Shown here: positions 50,704 through 59,214 of the stretch, one piece after another
How the letters are laid out: the number at the start of each line of letters is the position of its first letter
Position numbering within the stretch: the first letter of the stretch is position 1
Assembly: GCA_019634955.1 (NCBI GenBank)
Contig: JAHCAK010000013.1
Coordinates: forward strand, 1-64,000
Reading direction: 5' to 3'
Length of the DNA: 64,000 nucleotides
From: Burkholderiales bacterium
GTDB lineage: Bacteria; Pseudomonadota; Gammaproteobacteria; Burkholderiales; Usitatibacteraceae
Program-made: the position numbers and the translations under genes
Notes under the pieces: model-generated
Told to the model about the DNA's origin: nothing
Databases searched by the model: none
What the model saw: the letters and a program-made list of their open reading frames with translations, nothing else

Positions 50704-50737
50704 CAGGCTAGGCGAAAGGATTAGAGGGGGCACACTA
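50704..50737 (-). promoter_or_regulatory. Shared phasin upstream element, copy 2
   Basis: On the minus strand: TAGTGTG-N4-CTCTAATCCT-N3-GCCTAG-N-CTG, the same segments and spacers as at 44150-44183, lying 87 bases before the phasin 2 start. The spacer bases differ, so this is conserved signal rather than a simple duplication. Confidence 0.6.
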
Positions 50738-50779
50738 AATCTGGCGGGGCCGCCGGGGCCGGCCCGCAGGGCCCCCGTG

Positions 50780-50785
50780 TATGAT
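50780..50785 (+). promoter_or_regulatory. -10-like element TATGAT for the fatty acyl-CoA reductase gene
   Basis: TATGAT lies 38 bases before the ATG at 50824, a normal leader length. The gene has GGGGGAGAA as its ribosome site. Confidence 0.35.
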
Positions 50786-50823
50786 TCGCCCCAAACGACA
50801 CGACCGCGGGGGAGAACCAAGCC

Positions 50824-52815
50824 ATGTCCTATTTCGTCACCGGCGGCACCGGGTTCATCGGGCGCTTCCTCATCGACCGCCTCCTCCAGCGGGAGGGAAC
50901 AGTCTTCGTGCTGGTCCGCAAGGCGTCGGTGAAGAAGCTCGACGCCCTTCGCCCCCGCTGGGGCGCGGAGGCCAAGCGCGTCGTCGCCGTCGTGGGCGAC
51001 CTGGCACGGCCGAAGCTGGGCGTCTCCGCGGCGGACCTGGCGAAGCTCAAGGGCAAGGTCGGCCACCTCTTCCACCTTGCGGCCGTCTACGACCTCTCGG
51101 CCGACGCCGCCAGCCAGGAGAAGGCCAACATCGACGGCACGCGCCACGCGGTGCAGTTCGCCGAGGCCGTGCGCGCCGGATGCTTCCACCACGTGAGCTC
51201 GATCGCCGCCGCGGGCCTCTACGACGGCGTCTTCCGCGAGGACATGTTCGAGGAGGCCGAGGAGCTCGACCACCCCTACTTCCGCACCAAGCACGATTCC
51301 GAGGGCATCGTGCGCGCCGAATGCAAGCGCCCCTGGCGCGTCTACCGGCCGGCCATCGTAGTCGGGCACTCGAAGACGGGCGAGATCGACAAGATCGACG
51401 GGCCGTACTACTTCTTCAAGCTCATCCAGAAGCTGCGCAAGGCCCTGCCCCAGTGGATGCCCACGGTCGGCATCGAGGGCGGGCGCATCAACATGGTGCC
51501 CGTGGACTACGTGGTCGACGCGATGGACCACATCGCCCACCGCAAGGGCCTGGACGGCCAGTGCTTCCACCTGACCGACCCCGAGCCGCGCCGCATCGGC
51601 GAGATCCTCAACCTCTTCGCCAAGGCCGCGCACGCGCCGCAGATGACGATGCGGCTCAACGCGAAGATGTTCGGCTTCATCCCGTCCTTCGTGATCGACT
51701 CGGCGATGTCGCTCGCGCCGGTGCGCCGCATCCAGAAGCAGGTGCTCTCGGACCTGGGCATCCCGCAGGACATGTTCAAGTTCGTGAACTACCCGACCCG
51801 GTTCGACAGCCGGGAGTGCGCCAAGGCGCTCAAGGGTTCCGGCATCGCCGTCCCGCCCCTCGAGGACTACGCGTGGCGCCTGTGGGACTACTGGGAGCGC
51901 CACCTCGACCCGGACCTCTTCATCGACCGCTCGCTCGCGGGCAAGGTGAAGGACAAGGTGATCGTCATCACCGGCGGCACCTCCGGGATCGGCGAGGCGA
52001 CGGCGTACAAGATGGCCGAGGCCGGCGCCCAGGTGGTGCTGGTGGCGCGCGACCCGGAGAAGGCCGAGCCCGTGCTCTCGCGCATCAGGTCCGCGGGCGG
52101 CAAGGCGAAGTTCTACTCCTGCGACCTCGCGGACATCGCCGACTGCGACAGGCTCGTCGCCGGCGTCCTCAAGGACTTCGGGCGTTGCGACTTCCTCGTG
52201 AACAACGCCGGCCGCTCGATCCGGCGCGGCATCGCCTCGTCCTTCGACCGCTTCCACGACTTCGAGCGCACGATGCAGCTCAACTACTTCGGCAGCCTGC
52301 GCCTCATCATGGGGTTCCTCCCGGCGATGATGAAGCAGAACCGGGGCCAGATCATCAACATCTCCTCGATCGGCGTGCTCACGCAGGCGCCGCGCTTCTC
52401 GGCCTACGTGGCCTCCAAGGCGGCGCTCGACGCCTTCACGGGCTGCGCGGCGAGCGAGTTCAACGACAACAACATCGCCTTCACCACGATCAACATGCCG
52501 CTCGTGAAGACGCCGATGATCGCCCCGACCAAGCTCTACAACCACGTGCCCACCCTCACGCCCGAGCAGGCCGCGGACCTCGTCGTGGAGGCGATCGTCT
52601 ACAAGCCGGTGCGCATCGCCACCCGCCTGGGCGTCTTCGGCGCGCTCCTGCACGCGGTGGCGCCGAAGGCCACGCAGATCATCCTCAACACGGCCTTCCG
52701 CATGTTCCCCGACTCGACCGCCGCGCAGGGCCGCAAGGACGGCGCAGCGAAGGAGGTCGAGCTGACCCCCGAGCAGGTCGCCTTCGCGCAAGTCACCCAG
52801 GGCATCCACTGGTAG
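50824..52815 (+). CDS. Two-domain fatty acyl-CoA reductase (alcohol-forming type)
   Basis: The 663 residues form two fused Rossmann reductase domains. The first (about 1-370) is an extended SDR with TGGTGFIG at 6-13, SSIAAAG and the Y-x-x-x-K pair in HPYFRTKHDSEG. The second (about 378-640) is a classical SDR with TGGTSGIG at 383-390, NNAGRSIRR and Tyr528/Lys532 in SAYVASK. Length, order and many blocks (GPYYFFKLIQK, SFDRFHDFERTMQLNYFGS, C-terminal GIHW) closely match the Marinobacter fatty acyl-CoA reductase. That enzyme reduces acyl-CoA or fatty aldehyde to fatty alcohol with NADPH. It supplies the alcohol for the WS/DGAT encoded 4 kb away and is divergent from the phasin 2 operon. Confidence 0.9.
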   Translation: MSYFVTGGTGFIGRFLIDRLLQREGTVFVLVRKASVKKLDALRPRWGAEAKRVVAVVGDLARPKLGVSAADLAKLKGKVGHLFHLAAVYDLSADAASQEKANIDGTRHAVQFAEAVRAGCFHHVSSIAAAGLYDGVFREDMFEEAEELDHPYFRTKHDSEGIVRAECKRPWRVYRPAIVVGHSKTGEIDKIDGPYYFFKLIQKLRKALPQWMPTVGIEGGRINMVPVDYVVDAMDHIAHRKGLDGQCFHLTDPEPRRIGEILNLFAKAAHAPQMTMRLNAKMFGFIPSFVIDSAMSLAPVRRIQKQVLSDLGIPQDMFKFVNYPTRFDSRECAKALKGSGIAVPPLEDYAWRLWDYWERHLDPDLFIDRSLAGKVKDKVIVITGGTSGIGEATAYKMAEAGAQVVLVARDPEKAEPVLSRIRSAGGKAKFYSCDLADIADCDRLVAGVLKDFGRCDFLVNNAGRSIRRGIASSFDRFHDFERTMQLNYFGSLRLIMGFLPAMMKQNRGQIINISSIGVLTQAPRFSAYVASKAALDAFTGCAASEFNDNNIAFTTINMPLVKTPMIAPTKLYNHVPTLTPEQAADLVVEAIVYKPVRIATRLGVFGALLHAVAPKATQIILNTAFRMFPDSTAAQGRKDGAAKEVELTPEQVAFAQVTQGIHW

Positions 52816-52817
52816 CC

Positions 52818-53288
52818 ATGGGGGCCGCGCTCAAGGCCGGGGACCCGGCTCCCGACTTCGCAGGCGTGACGACGGACGGCACGCGCGTCCGCCTCGCCGA
52901 CTACCGCGGCCGCACGCTGGTGCTGTACTTCTACCCCATGGACGACACGCCCGGCTGCACGAAGCAGGCGTGCTCGCTGCGCGACCACAACGCCGAGATC
53001 GCCGCGAAGGGCGCCGCGATCCTGGGCGTCTCCACCCAGGACGAGGCCTCGCACCGGCGCTTCACGGAGAAGCACCGCCTCAACTTCCCGCTGCTCGCCG
53101 ATCGCGACGGCAAGGTGGGGCGCGCCTATGGCGTGCTGGGCGGCGCGGGCCTGCTCTCGGCGGCCAAGGCCTTCATGGGCATGGCCGACCGCGTGACCTT
53201 CATCATCGACGGCAAGGGCCGCATCGCCCACGTGATCGACCGGCCGGACGTGTCCAACCACGCCGGCGAGGTCCTCGCCCTCCTCTAG
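52818..53288 (+). CDS. bcp: Peroxiredoxin, Bcp/PrxQ type
   Basis: This 156-residue thiol peroxidase has peroxidatic Cys47 in DDTPGCTKQAC and resolving Cys52 five residues later, the atypical 2-Cys PrxQ arrangement. It also shows LADYRGRTLVLYFYPMD and VSTQDEASHRRFTEKHRLNFPLLADRDG. It reduces hydroperoxides, including lipid peroxides, with thioredoxin. Its ATG is two bases after the reductase stop, so the two are co-transcribed; protection of stored lipids is a possible reason. Its end overlaps the convergent lipase gene by four bases. Confidence 0.92.
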   Translation: MGAALKAGDPAPDFAGVTTDGTRVRLADYRGRTLVLYFYPMDDTPGCTKQACSLRDHNAEIAAKGAAILGVSTQDEASHRRFTEKHRLNFPLLADRDGKVGRAYGVLGGAGLLSAAKAFMGMADRVTFIIDGKGRIAHVIDRPDVSNHAGEVLALL

Positions 53289-54205
53289 CGGCCCGGAGCC
53301 GCCGACCGCAGGCGGGCGATCTCGCCGGCGACGAGGCGGTGCACGCGGGGATCCGCGAGCATCGCGAGGTGCCCGACGCCGGCGATCGCCGCGTTGCGGG
53401 CCCAAGCGAGGCGGCTCGAGTCCTGCGGCGACACCAGGTTGTCGTGCACCGTGTAGACCGACAAGGCCGGGCATGGGGCGCCGCCTGCCTCCGCCCGGGC
53501 GAGGGCCCCCAGGAAGCCGCTGCCCCGGCGCATCTCGCGCGCGTTGCGTCCCGCGCCGAGCGCCGCGAGGGCCGTGCCGTGGTGCGGGCTGCCCACGGTG
53601 ATGACGCCAGCCACCTTCGACGCGCCGTGCGTGCGCAGGTACTCGCGGGCGCAGAGCCCTCCCATGCTGTGGCACACGAGGATCACGCGGCTCCCGGTGG
53701 CCGCGGCCGCCTCGTCGACCTTGCGCCCGAGGTGCGAGGCGAAGGTGGCGATGGGCGCGAGCACCGCCGGCAGGCTGGGCGCGTGGACGGGCCCCGCGCC
53801 GGCCCGGTCGAGGGCCCGCACGAGGGCGCTCACCGTGCCGCGGTTGGAGAAGTAGCCGTGCACGACGATCACCGGCATTCCCCCGCCCGGCGCGGCCGGC
53901 GGGTCGGGGCGCAGGATCGCGCGCTCGAGCGGAAGCCAGAGGAAGTTGTTGGCGAGCATCGCGCCCCACTCGCCGGCGAGAAGCGCGAGGCTGGCGGCGG
54001 GACCCAGCTCCTCGTCCGGCGCACGCGGCGACCGGGCCGCGTACGACAGCGCGAACGACAGGGCCACGATCGCCAGGCGCAGCAGCGCCGCGCTGGCGAG
54101 CGCCGCCGCGGGTGCGGCAGGCAGGCTCGCGCCGAGCCAGGTCCACAGGGCCACCCAGGCGCAGGCTTCGGCGACGAGCGCGAGGCGGACGAGATTGGCG
54201 AACAT
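53285..54205 (-). CDS. Membrane-anchored alpha/beta-hydrolase lipase
   Basis: The 306 residues include two hydrophobic N-terminal helices (about 5-25 and 32-56), then an alpha/beta hydrolase domain with the oxyanion segment VIVVHGYFSNRG, nucleophile Ser180 in VCHSMGG, VGSPHHGT, a likely acid in VYTVHDNLVSP and the histidine in GVGHLAML. This is the pattern of triacylglycerol lipase/esterase LipA-like proteins. A TATACT -10-like box ends eight bases before the ATG with no ribosome site. It closes the lipid cluster and may hydrolyse storage or membrane lipids. Confidence 0.85.
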   Translation of the reverse strand: MFANLVRLALVAEACAWVALWTWLGASLPAAPAAALASAALLRLAIVALSFALSYAARSPRAPDEELGPAASLALLAGEWGAMLANNFLWLPLERAILRPDPPAAPGGGMPVIVVHGYFSNRGTVSALVRALDRAGAGPVHAPSLPAVLAPIATFASHLGRKVDEAAAATGSRVILVCHSMGGLCAREYLRTHGASKVAGVITVGSPHHGTALAALGAGRNAREMRRGSGFLGALARAEAGGAPCPALSVYTVHDNLVSPQDSSRLAWARNAAIAGVGHLAMLADPRVHRLVAGEIARLRSAAPGR

Positions 54206-54213
54206 GCCTGGCC

Positions 54214-54219
54214 AGTATA
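54214..54219 (-). promoter_or_regulatory. -10 element TATACT close to the lipase ATG
   Basis: On the minus strand TATACT ends eight bases before the ATG at 54205, without a Shine-Dalgarno, fitting a leaderless transcript. Confidence 0.45.
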
Positions 54220-54298
54220 GCAACGCCCCCCGGAGGCGCTCCGGACGCGTGCTACCATCCGCGCACTCCACGATGCCCGACAAGAACAGAATCGCGCG

Positions 54299-56317
54299 AT
54301 GCCGCTTCACGCCGCCACGATCTTCCTGAGCGCGTTCCTGCTCTTCCTCGTCCAGCCCGTCCTCGCCAAGCAGGTCCTCCCGTGGTACGGGGGGGCGGCG
54401 ATCGTCTGGACCACCTGCATGGTGTTCTTCCAGTCCATGCTGCTCCTCGGGTACGCGTACTCGCACTGGCTCGCGAGCCGCGTGGACTCGCCGCGGCAGA
54501 ACGGGATCCACATCGCGCTCCTCCTCGCGAGCCTCGCGTTCCTCCCCATCCTGCCCGCGGAGTCGTGGAAGCCGGCCGGGGACGAAAACCCCGTGGCCCG
54601 CATCCTGCTGCTCCTCTTCGCGACGGTCGGGCTGCCCTACTTCCTGCTCTCCTCGACGAGCCCGCTCATCCAGGCGTGGTTCGCGCGCGAGTTCCCGGGC
54701 TCCAGCCCGTACCGCCTGTTCGCCCTCTCCAACCTCGCCTCGATGCTGGCGCTCCTGGGCTACCCTTTCCTCTTCGAGCCCTGGCTCGCGAGCCCGGCGC
54801 AGTCCTGGGCGTGGTCCGGCGGCTACGCCCTCTTCGTGGCGACCTGCGCGGCGCTCGCGTGGAGGAGCCGGGGGCTGCCCGCCCTCGAGCGCGCCGCGGC
54901 CGGCGCGGCGGAAGCCGCCGAGCCGCGGCCCGCCGCCGCGACCCTCGTCCTGTGGCTCGCGCTCGCCACGATGGGCTCGGTCGTGCTCCTCGCCGTCTCC
55001 AACCACCTCACGCAGAACGTCTCGTCCATCCCGCTGCTCTGGGTGGTGCCGCTCGCGATCTACCTCCTCACCTTCATCCTGTGTTTCGAGGGCACGCGCT
55101 GGTACCGCCGCGACGCCTACCTCGGCTTCCTGGTGTGGATCCTGTGCGTGATGGCGTGGTTCCTCGCCGACAAGCGCCTGCAGTTCGAGCTGGGCTGGCA
55201 GGTGGCCGTGTTCGCGGCCGGGCTCTTCATCGTGTGCATGTTCTGCCACGGGGAGCTCGCGCGGCTGCGCCCCGGACCGCGGCACCTCACGCTCTTCTAC
55301 CTCGTGGTGTCCCTGGGCGGCGTCGCCGGCGGCGTGCTGGTCGGGATCGTGGCGCCGCTGGCGCTCCCGGGCTACCTCGAGCTCGAGATCGCCCTCGTCG
55401 TCGTGGCGTTGCTCGCGCTCGTCGTGAACGCCGACCGGCCGAAGCCCATCATCGCCATGTTCGCCGCCGTGTGCGCCTTCACCTCCGGCGCGCTGGCCTG
55501 GCGCGTGCAGACCTTCACCGAGGACACGCTGCTGGTGGAGCGCAACTTCTACGGCGTGCTGCGCGTGAAGGAGGTCCTGGCGCGCGACACCGATCCCGAG
55601 ACACGCTACCGCTCGCTCGTGCACGGGGCCATCCTGCACGGCGAGCAGTGGATGGCGGAGAAGTACCGCCGCGCCGCCACGACCTACTACAAGACCACGT
55701 CGGGCATCGGCCGGACCCTCCTCGCCCACGAGGGCCAGGCCATCAAGGTCGGCGTGATCGGCCTGGGCACCGGGACGCTCGCCACCTACGGCGACGCCGA
55801 CGACACCTACCGCTTCTACGACATCAATCCGGCCGTGCCGCGCGTGGCGCGCGAGTACTTCACCTACCTGTCGGACACCCCGGCCAGGGTCGAGATCGTG
55901 CTCGGCGACGCCCGCCTGGCGCTGGAGCGCGAGGGCGTGCAGGGCTTCGACGTGCTGGCCGTGGACGCGTTCTCCGGGGACTCCATCCCCGTGCACCTCA
56001 TCACCGTGGAGGCCGTGGGCGCCTACCTCCGGCACATGAGGCCGCGCGGCGTCATCGCCTTCCACGTCTCCAACCGCTTCCTCGACCTGAAGCCGGTGCT
56101 GCTCGCGATCGCCGAGAGGCACGGCCTGGAGTACGCCTTCGTCCACGAGACCGGCGACGACGGCGGCACGACGAGCGACTGGGTGCTGCTCACGCGCCAC
56201 AAGCCGTTCATCCTGCGACCCGAAATCGTCGAGGCGACCGAGCCCGTCGCGCCGCAGCCCGGATGGCGCCTGTGGACGGACGCCTACAACAACATCCTGC
56301 AGGTCTGGCGCGACTAG
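54299..56317 (+). CDS. Membrane protein fused to spermidine-synthase-like domain
   Basis: The 672 residues comprise about twelve hydrophobic segments in the first 400 residues (MFS-like but without transporter motifs), followed by a spermidine-synthase-type Rossmann domain (about 465-660). That domain has GVIGLGTGTLATYG, the acidic loop YDINPAVPRVAREYF and VLAVDAFSGDSIPVHLIT. Such fused proteins are widespread. The cytoplasmic domain may transfer aminopropyl groups or act as another SAM-type enzyme, but no biochemical function is settled. It stands alone between convergent and divergent neighbours. Confidence 0.87.
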   Translation: MPLHAATIFLSAFLLFLVQPVLAKQVLPWYGGAAIVWTTCMVFFQSMLLLGYAYSHWLASRVDSPRQNGIHIALLLASLAFLPILPAESWKPAGDENPVARILLLLFATVGLPYFLLSSTSPLIQAWFAREFPGSSPYRLFALSNLASMLALLGYPFLFEPWLASPAQSWAWSGGYALFVATCAALAWRSRGLPALERAAAGAAEAAEPRPAAATLVLWLALATMGSVVLLAVSNHLTQNVSSIPLLWVVPLAIYLLTFILCFEGTRWYRRDAYLGFLVWILCVMAWFLADKRLQFELGWQVAVFAAGLFIVCMFCHGELARLRPGPRHLTLFYLVVSLGGVAGGVLVGIVAPLALPGYLELEIALVVVALLALVVNADRPKPIIAMFAAVCAFTSGALAWRVQTFTEDTLLVERNFYGVLRVKEVLARDTDPETRYRSLVHGAILHGEQWMAEKYRRAATTYYKTTSGIGRTLLAHEGQAIKVGVIGLGTGTLATYGDADDTYRFYDINPAVPRVAREYFTYLSDTPARVEIVLGDARLALEREGVQGFDVLAVDAFSGDSIPVHLITVEAVGAYLRHMRPRGVIAFHVSNRFLDLKPVLLAIAERHGLEYAFVHETGDDGGTTSDWVLLTRHKPFILRPEIVEATEPVAPQPGWRLWTDAYNNILQVWRD

Positions 56318-56332
56318 GCGCCCGCGCCGGCC

Positions 56333-57265
56333 TCAGCGCCGCAGGTGCGCGGCGACCCGCTCCGCGATGATCGCGCTCACGCGCTCGTTCGACTCGAGCG
56401 TGACGCCAGCGATGTGGGGCGTGAGGATCAGGTTGGGGGCGTCGGCGAGCGGGCTCCCGGCCGCGAGCGGCTCCCGGTCGAACACGTCGAGCGCCGCCCC
56501 CGCGACCCTCCCCTCCACGAGCGCCCTCGCCAGCGCCGCCTCGTCGACGATGCCGCCGCGCGCCGAATTGACGAGGATCGCGCCCGGCTTCATCCGCGCG
56601 AGGCGCGCCTCCCCGAGAAGGCCACGCGTCGCGTCGGTGAGGGGCAGGTGCAGCGAGACCACGTCGGCGGCGGCGAGCAACTCGTCCAGCGGCAGCGGCT
56701 CGGCGCCGTGCTCGCGCCACGCGGGGGAATCGGCGGGCACCACGGGATCGAAGGCCACGACGCGCATGCCCATCGCGGCGACCTTTCGCGCCGTGACGCG
56801 CCCGATGCTGCCGAAGCCGACGAGGCCGATCGTCTTGCCGGCCACCTCGCGGCCCTGGGAGAGCATCTGCCGCGGCCAGCGGCCCGCGGCCACCGCGGCA
56901 GTCGACAGGTAGGCGGCGCCGCGCAGCAGGATCATCGCCATCGCCAGCACGTACTCGGCCACCGAGTCGGCGTTGGCGCCCGTGGCCGGGTACACCGCGA
57001 TGCCGCGTGCCTCGCACGCCGCGAGGTCGATGTTGTCGAGGCCGACGCCCAGGCGCCCCACGACGCGAAGCCGCGCGGCCGCCTCGAGCGGGGCGCCGCG
57101 GACCTGCGTGCGGTTCCGCACGATCCACGCTTCCGCGCCGACGAGCGCGCGGGCGAGCGACGCGGCGTCGTCGCAGAGCGCAGGCCGGTAATCGACCTCG
57201 AAGTCGCGGGCGAGCAGCGCCACGGCGGGCGCGTCCATGCTCTCGGAGATGACGATGCGCTGCAT
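56333..57265 (-). CDS. D-2-hydroxyacid dehydrogenase, phosphoglycerate-dehydrogenase-like
   Basis: This 310-residue NAD-dependent enzyme has nucleotide loop GLVGFGSIGRVTA near residue 147. Its catalytic residues are an arginine in NSARGGIVDEAAL, a glutamate in ALDVFDREPL and a histidine in LTPHIAGVTLES. It lacks the ACT or ASB domains of long SerA forms, so it could act on 3-phosphoglycerate, hydroxypyruvate or another 2-ketoacid. I placed the start at ATG 57265, which has AAGGA ten bases upstream; ATG 57283 is the alternative, six codons longer. It ends 15 bases from the convergent spermidine-synthase-like gene. Confidence 0.87.
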   Translation of the reverse strand: MQRIVISESMDAPAVALLARDFEVDYRPALCDDAASLARALVGAEAWIVRNRTQVRGAPLEAAARLRVVGRLGVGLDNIDLAACEARGIAVYPATGANADSVAEYVLAMAMILLRGAAYLSTAAVAAGRWPRQMLSQGREVAGKTIGLVGFGSIGRVTARKVAAMGMRVVAFDPVVPADSPAWREHGAEPLPLDELLAAADVVSLHLPLTDATRGLLGEARLARMKPGAILVNSARGGIVDEAALARALVEGRVAGAALDVFDREPLAAGSPLADAPNLILTPHIAGVTLESNERVSAIIAERVAAHLRR

Positions 57266-57319
57266 GGGGCGGGGTTCCTTCATCTGGTCTCGGGCGGGCG
57301 GCCCGAGTCTAGCACGCGC

Positions 57320-58387
57320 TCAACGCGGCCCCGCGGCGAGCCAGGCCGTGACCTCCTCGCGGTCGTGGTAGAGGTGGCGCACGGCGAGCCGGAACGGGCG
57401 CCCCGCGAAGGCCTCGGCAACGATGCCGCGGGCGCGCTCCACTTCCTCGCGGCGCTTCTTCATCGGCAGCTTCAGGTTGAAGATCGCCTCGCGGCACCAC
57501 CCGCCGGCCACCCAGCGCGCCGCCAGCGCGGCCACCCGCGAAGGGCTCTCGACCATGTCGCACACCAGCCAGTCCACGGGCTCGGCCTGGCGGAAGCGGA
57601 AGCCGTCCTCGCGCCGGTGGCGCACCTGCCCCGTCTCGAGGAGGGCCGCGTCGATCGGCCCGTTGTCCACGGCCGTCACCATGAGGCCGTGGCGCACGAG
57701 CTGCCAGGTCCAGCCGCCCGGCGAGGCGCCCAGGTCCACGGCCGTCATGCCGGGGCGCAGACGCTTTCGCGTGCCCTCCTCGCCCAGGAAGAAGAGCAGC
57801 GCCTCGGCGAGCTTGAGCGTGGAGCGCGACGGCGCGCCCGCCGGCATGCGCAGCCTCGGGATGCCCATGGGCCATGGCGAGCTGCGCGCGACGCGGGAGA
57901 GACCCACGTGGCAGGCGGCGCCGCCGAGGAAGAACACGTGCAGGCGCTCGGGCGCCCGCGCGTCGTCCACTGCGACGCCGGCGCTCGCGAGGGCGCGGCG
58001 CAGGTGGGGCGCCAGCGGCCGCAGCAGCGAGGCGAGCGCCTTGCCGTCGTTGGTGTCCGGCGTCTCGATGAAGACCTCGCGGAACGACCTGCCCAGGGCC
58101 GCCGCCGCGGCCGCGATCGGCGCCGCCCGGTCGCCCACGGGCAGGTCGGCGAGCGCGTCGCCGCAGCGCACCACCTGCCGCGGGAAGACGAGCGCGTTCG
58201 CGTCGACGCTCGCGGCGAACCGGGCCGCCGCCGGCGCGTCGTGGGGGTGGAAGATGGCGTGCGCGCCGTCGGGCCGCGCCTTGACGAAGCCCGCGACTCC
58301 CGCGGACGCGGCCAGCTCGGTGAGCTCCTGCGCGCATTCGCGCTCGAAACCCGCGCGGCAGTAGGCGAGAAGGCTCGCCGGATCCAT
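57320..58387 (-). CDS. rlmM: 23S rRNA 2'-O-ribose methyltransferase RlmM
   Basis: The 355 residues comprise an N-terminal THUMP-like/ferredoxin-like part (about 1-150) and a Rossmann methyltransferase domain with SAM loop AVDLGASPGGWTWQL. Downstream are the WLVCDMVESP aspartate and FNLKLPMKKR, which carries the catalytic lysine of the RrmJ/RlmM tetrad. RlmM methylates C2498 of 23S rRNA. It lies 17 bases downstream of tatD on the same strand. Confidence 0.9.
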   Translation of the reverse strand: MDPASLLAYCRAGFERECAQELTELAASAGVAGFVKARPDGAHAIFHPHDAPAAARFAASVDANALVFPRQVVRCGDALADLPVGDRAAPIAAAAAALGRSFREVFIETPDTNDGKALASLLRPLAPHLRRALASAGVAVDDARAPERLHVFFLGGAACHVGLSRVARSSPWPMGIPRLRMPAGAPSRSTLKLAEALLFFLGEEGTRKRLRPGMTAVDLGASPGGWTWQLVRHGLMVTAVDNGPIDAALLETGQVRHRREDGFRFRQAEPVDWLVCDMVESPSRVAALAARWVAGGWCREAIFNLKLPMKKRREEVERARGIVAEAFAGRPFRLAVRHLYHDREEVTAWLAAGPR

Positions 58388-58404
58388 GGCGCCCGGCCCG
58401 CCGC

Positions 58405-59184
58405 TCAGGCCGCGGGGCTCGCGCCCGCGAACAGGGCGAAGAAGTTGCGCGTCGTGGCCTCGGCCACGGCCTCCGGCGCCACGCCTTTCAGCCGCGCGAT
58501 CTCCTCGGCCACGTGGCGGACGTAGGCCGGCTCGTTGGTGCGCCCGCGGTGCGGCACCGGCGCGAGGTAGGGCGAGTCGGTCTCGACGAGCATCCGTTCC
58601 AGGGGCACCGCGCGCGCCACTTCCTTCAGGGCAAGCGCGTTCTTGAAGGTGACGATGCCCGAGAACGAGATGTGGAAGCCCAGCCGCATCGCGGCCTGCG
58701 CGACCTCGAGCGACTCGGTGAAGCAGTGCATCACGCCGCCGACCTCGCGGGCGCCTTCCTCCTCGAGGATGCGCAGCGTGTCTGCCGCCGCCTCGCGGGT
58801 GTGGATGACGAGGGGCTTGCCGCAGGCGCGTGCGGCGCGGATGTGGCGGCGGAAGCGCTCGCGCTGCCACTCCGTATCGCCCTCCACGCGGAAGTAGTCG
58901 AGGCCGGTCTCGCCGATGGCGACCACCTTCGGGTCGGCGGCCAGCCCCGCGAGCTCCTCCTCGCTCGCCTCGCGCCCGTCGCCGCGCTCGTCGGGGTGCA
59001 CGCCCGCCGTGCACCACAGGTTGGGCCGCGAGCGCGCGACCTCGAGCACGCCGGGGAAGCCCGCGAGCGTGGTGGAGATGGTGAGCGCGTGGGTCACGCC
59101 GTTGTCGGCCATGCGCGCGAGCAGCCCCGCGAGGTCGCTGCGGAGCTCCGGGAAATCGAGGTGGCAGTGGGAATCGACGAGCAT
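58405..59184 (-). CDS. tatD: TatD-family metal-dependent DNase
   Basis: This 259-residue TIM-barrel hydrolase has the first metal site DSHCHLDFPEL, then AIGETGLDYF, PLVIHTREAA, GVMHCFTES and VETDSPYLAPVPHRGRTNEP, all typical of TatD. The family has 3'-5' exonuclease activity on DNA or RNA damage intermediates. A minus-strand TAGAAT ends seven bases before the ATG, with no ribosome site. It sits downstream of pilZ and holB, the usual order. Confidence 0.93.
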   Translation of the reverse strand: MLVDSHCHLDFPELRSDLAGLLARMADNGVTHALTISTTLAGFPGVLEVARSRPNLWCTAGVHPDERGDGREASEEELAGLAADPKVVAIGETGLDYFRVEGDTEWQRERFRRHIRAARACGKPLVIHTREAAADTLRILEEEGAREVGGVMHCFTESLEVAQAAMRLGFHISFSGIVTFKNALALKEVARAVPLERMLVETDSPYLAPVPHRGRTNEPAYVRHVAEEIARLKGVAPEAVAEATTRNFFALFAGASPAA

Positions 59185-59191
59185 GGGCCGG

Positions 59192-59197
59192 ATTCTA
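59192..59197 (-). promoter_or_regulatory. -10 element TAGAAT close to the tatD ATG
   Basis: On the minus strand TAGAAT ends seven bases before the ATG at 59184, implying a start of transcription at or near the start codon. Confidence 0.45.
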
Positions 59198-59214
59198 CCG
59201 GCCCGCGCCGCCGC

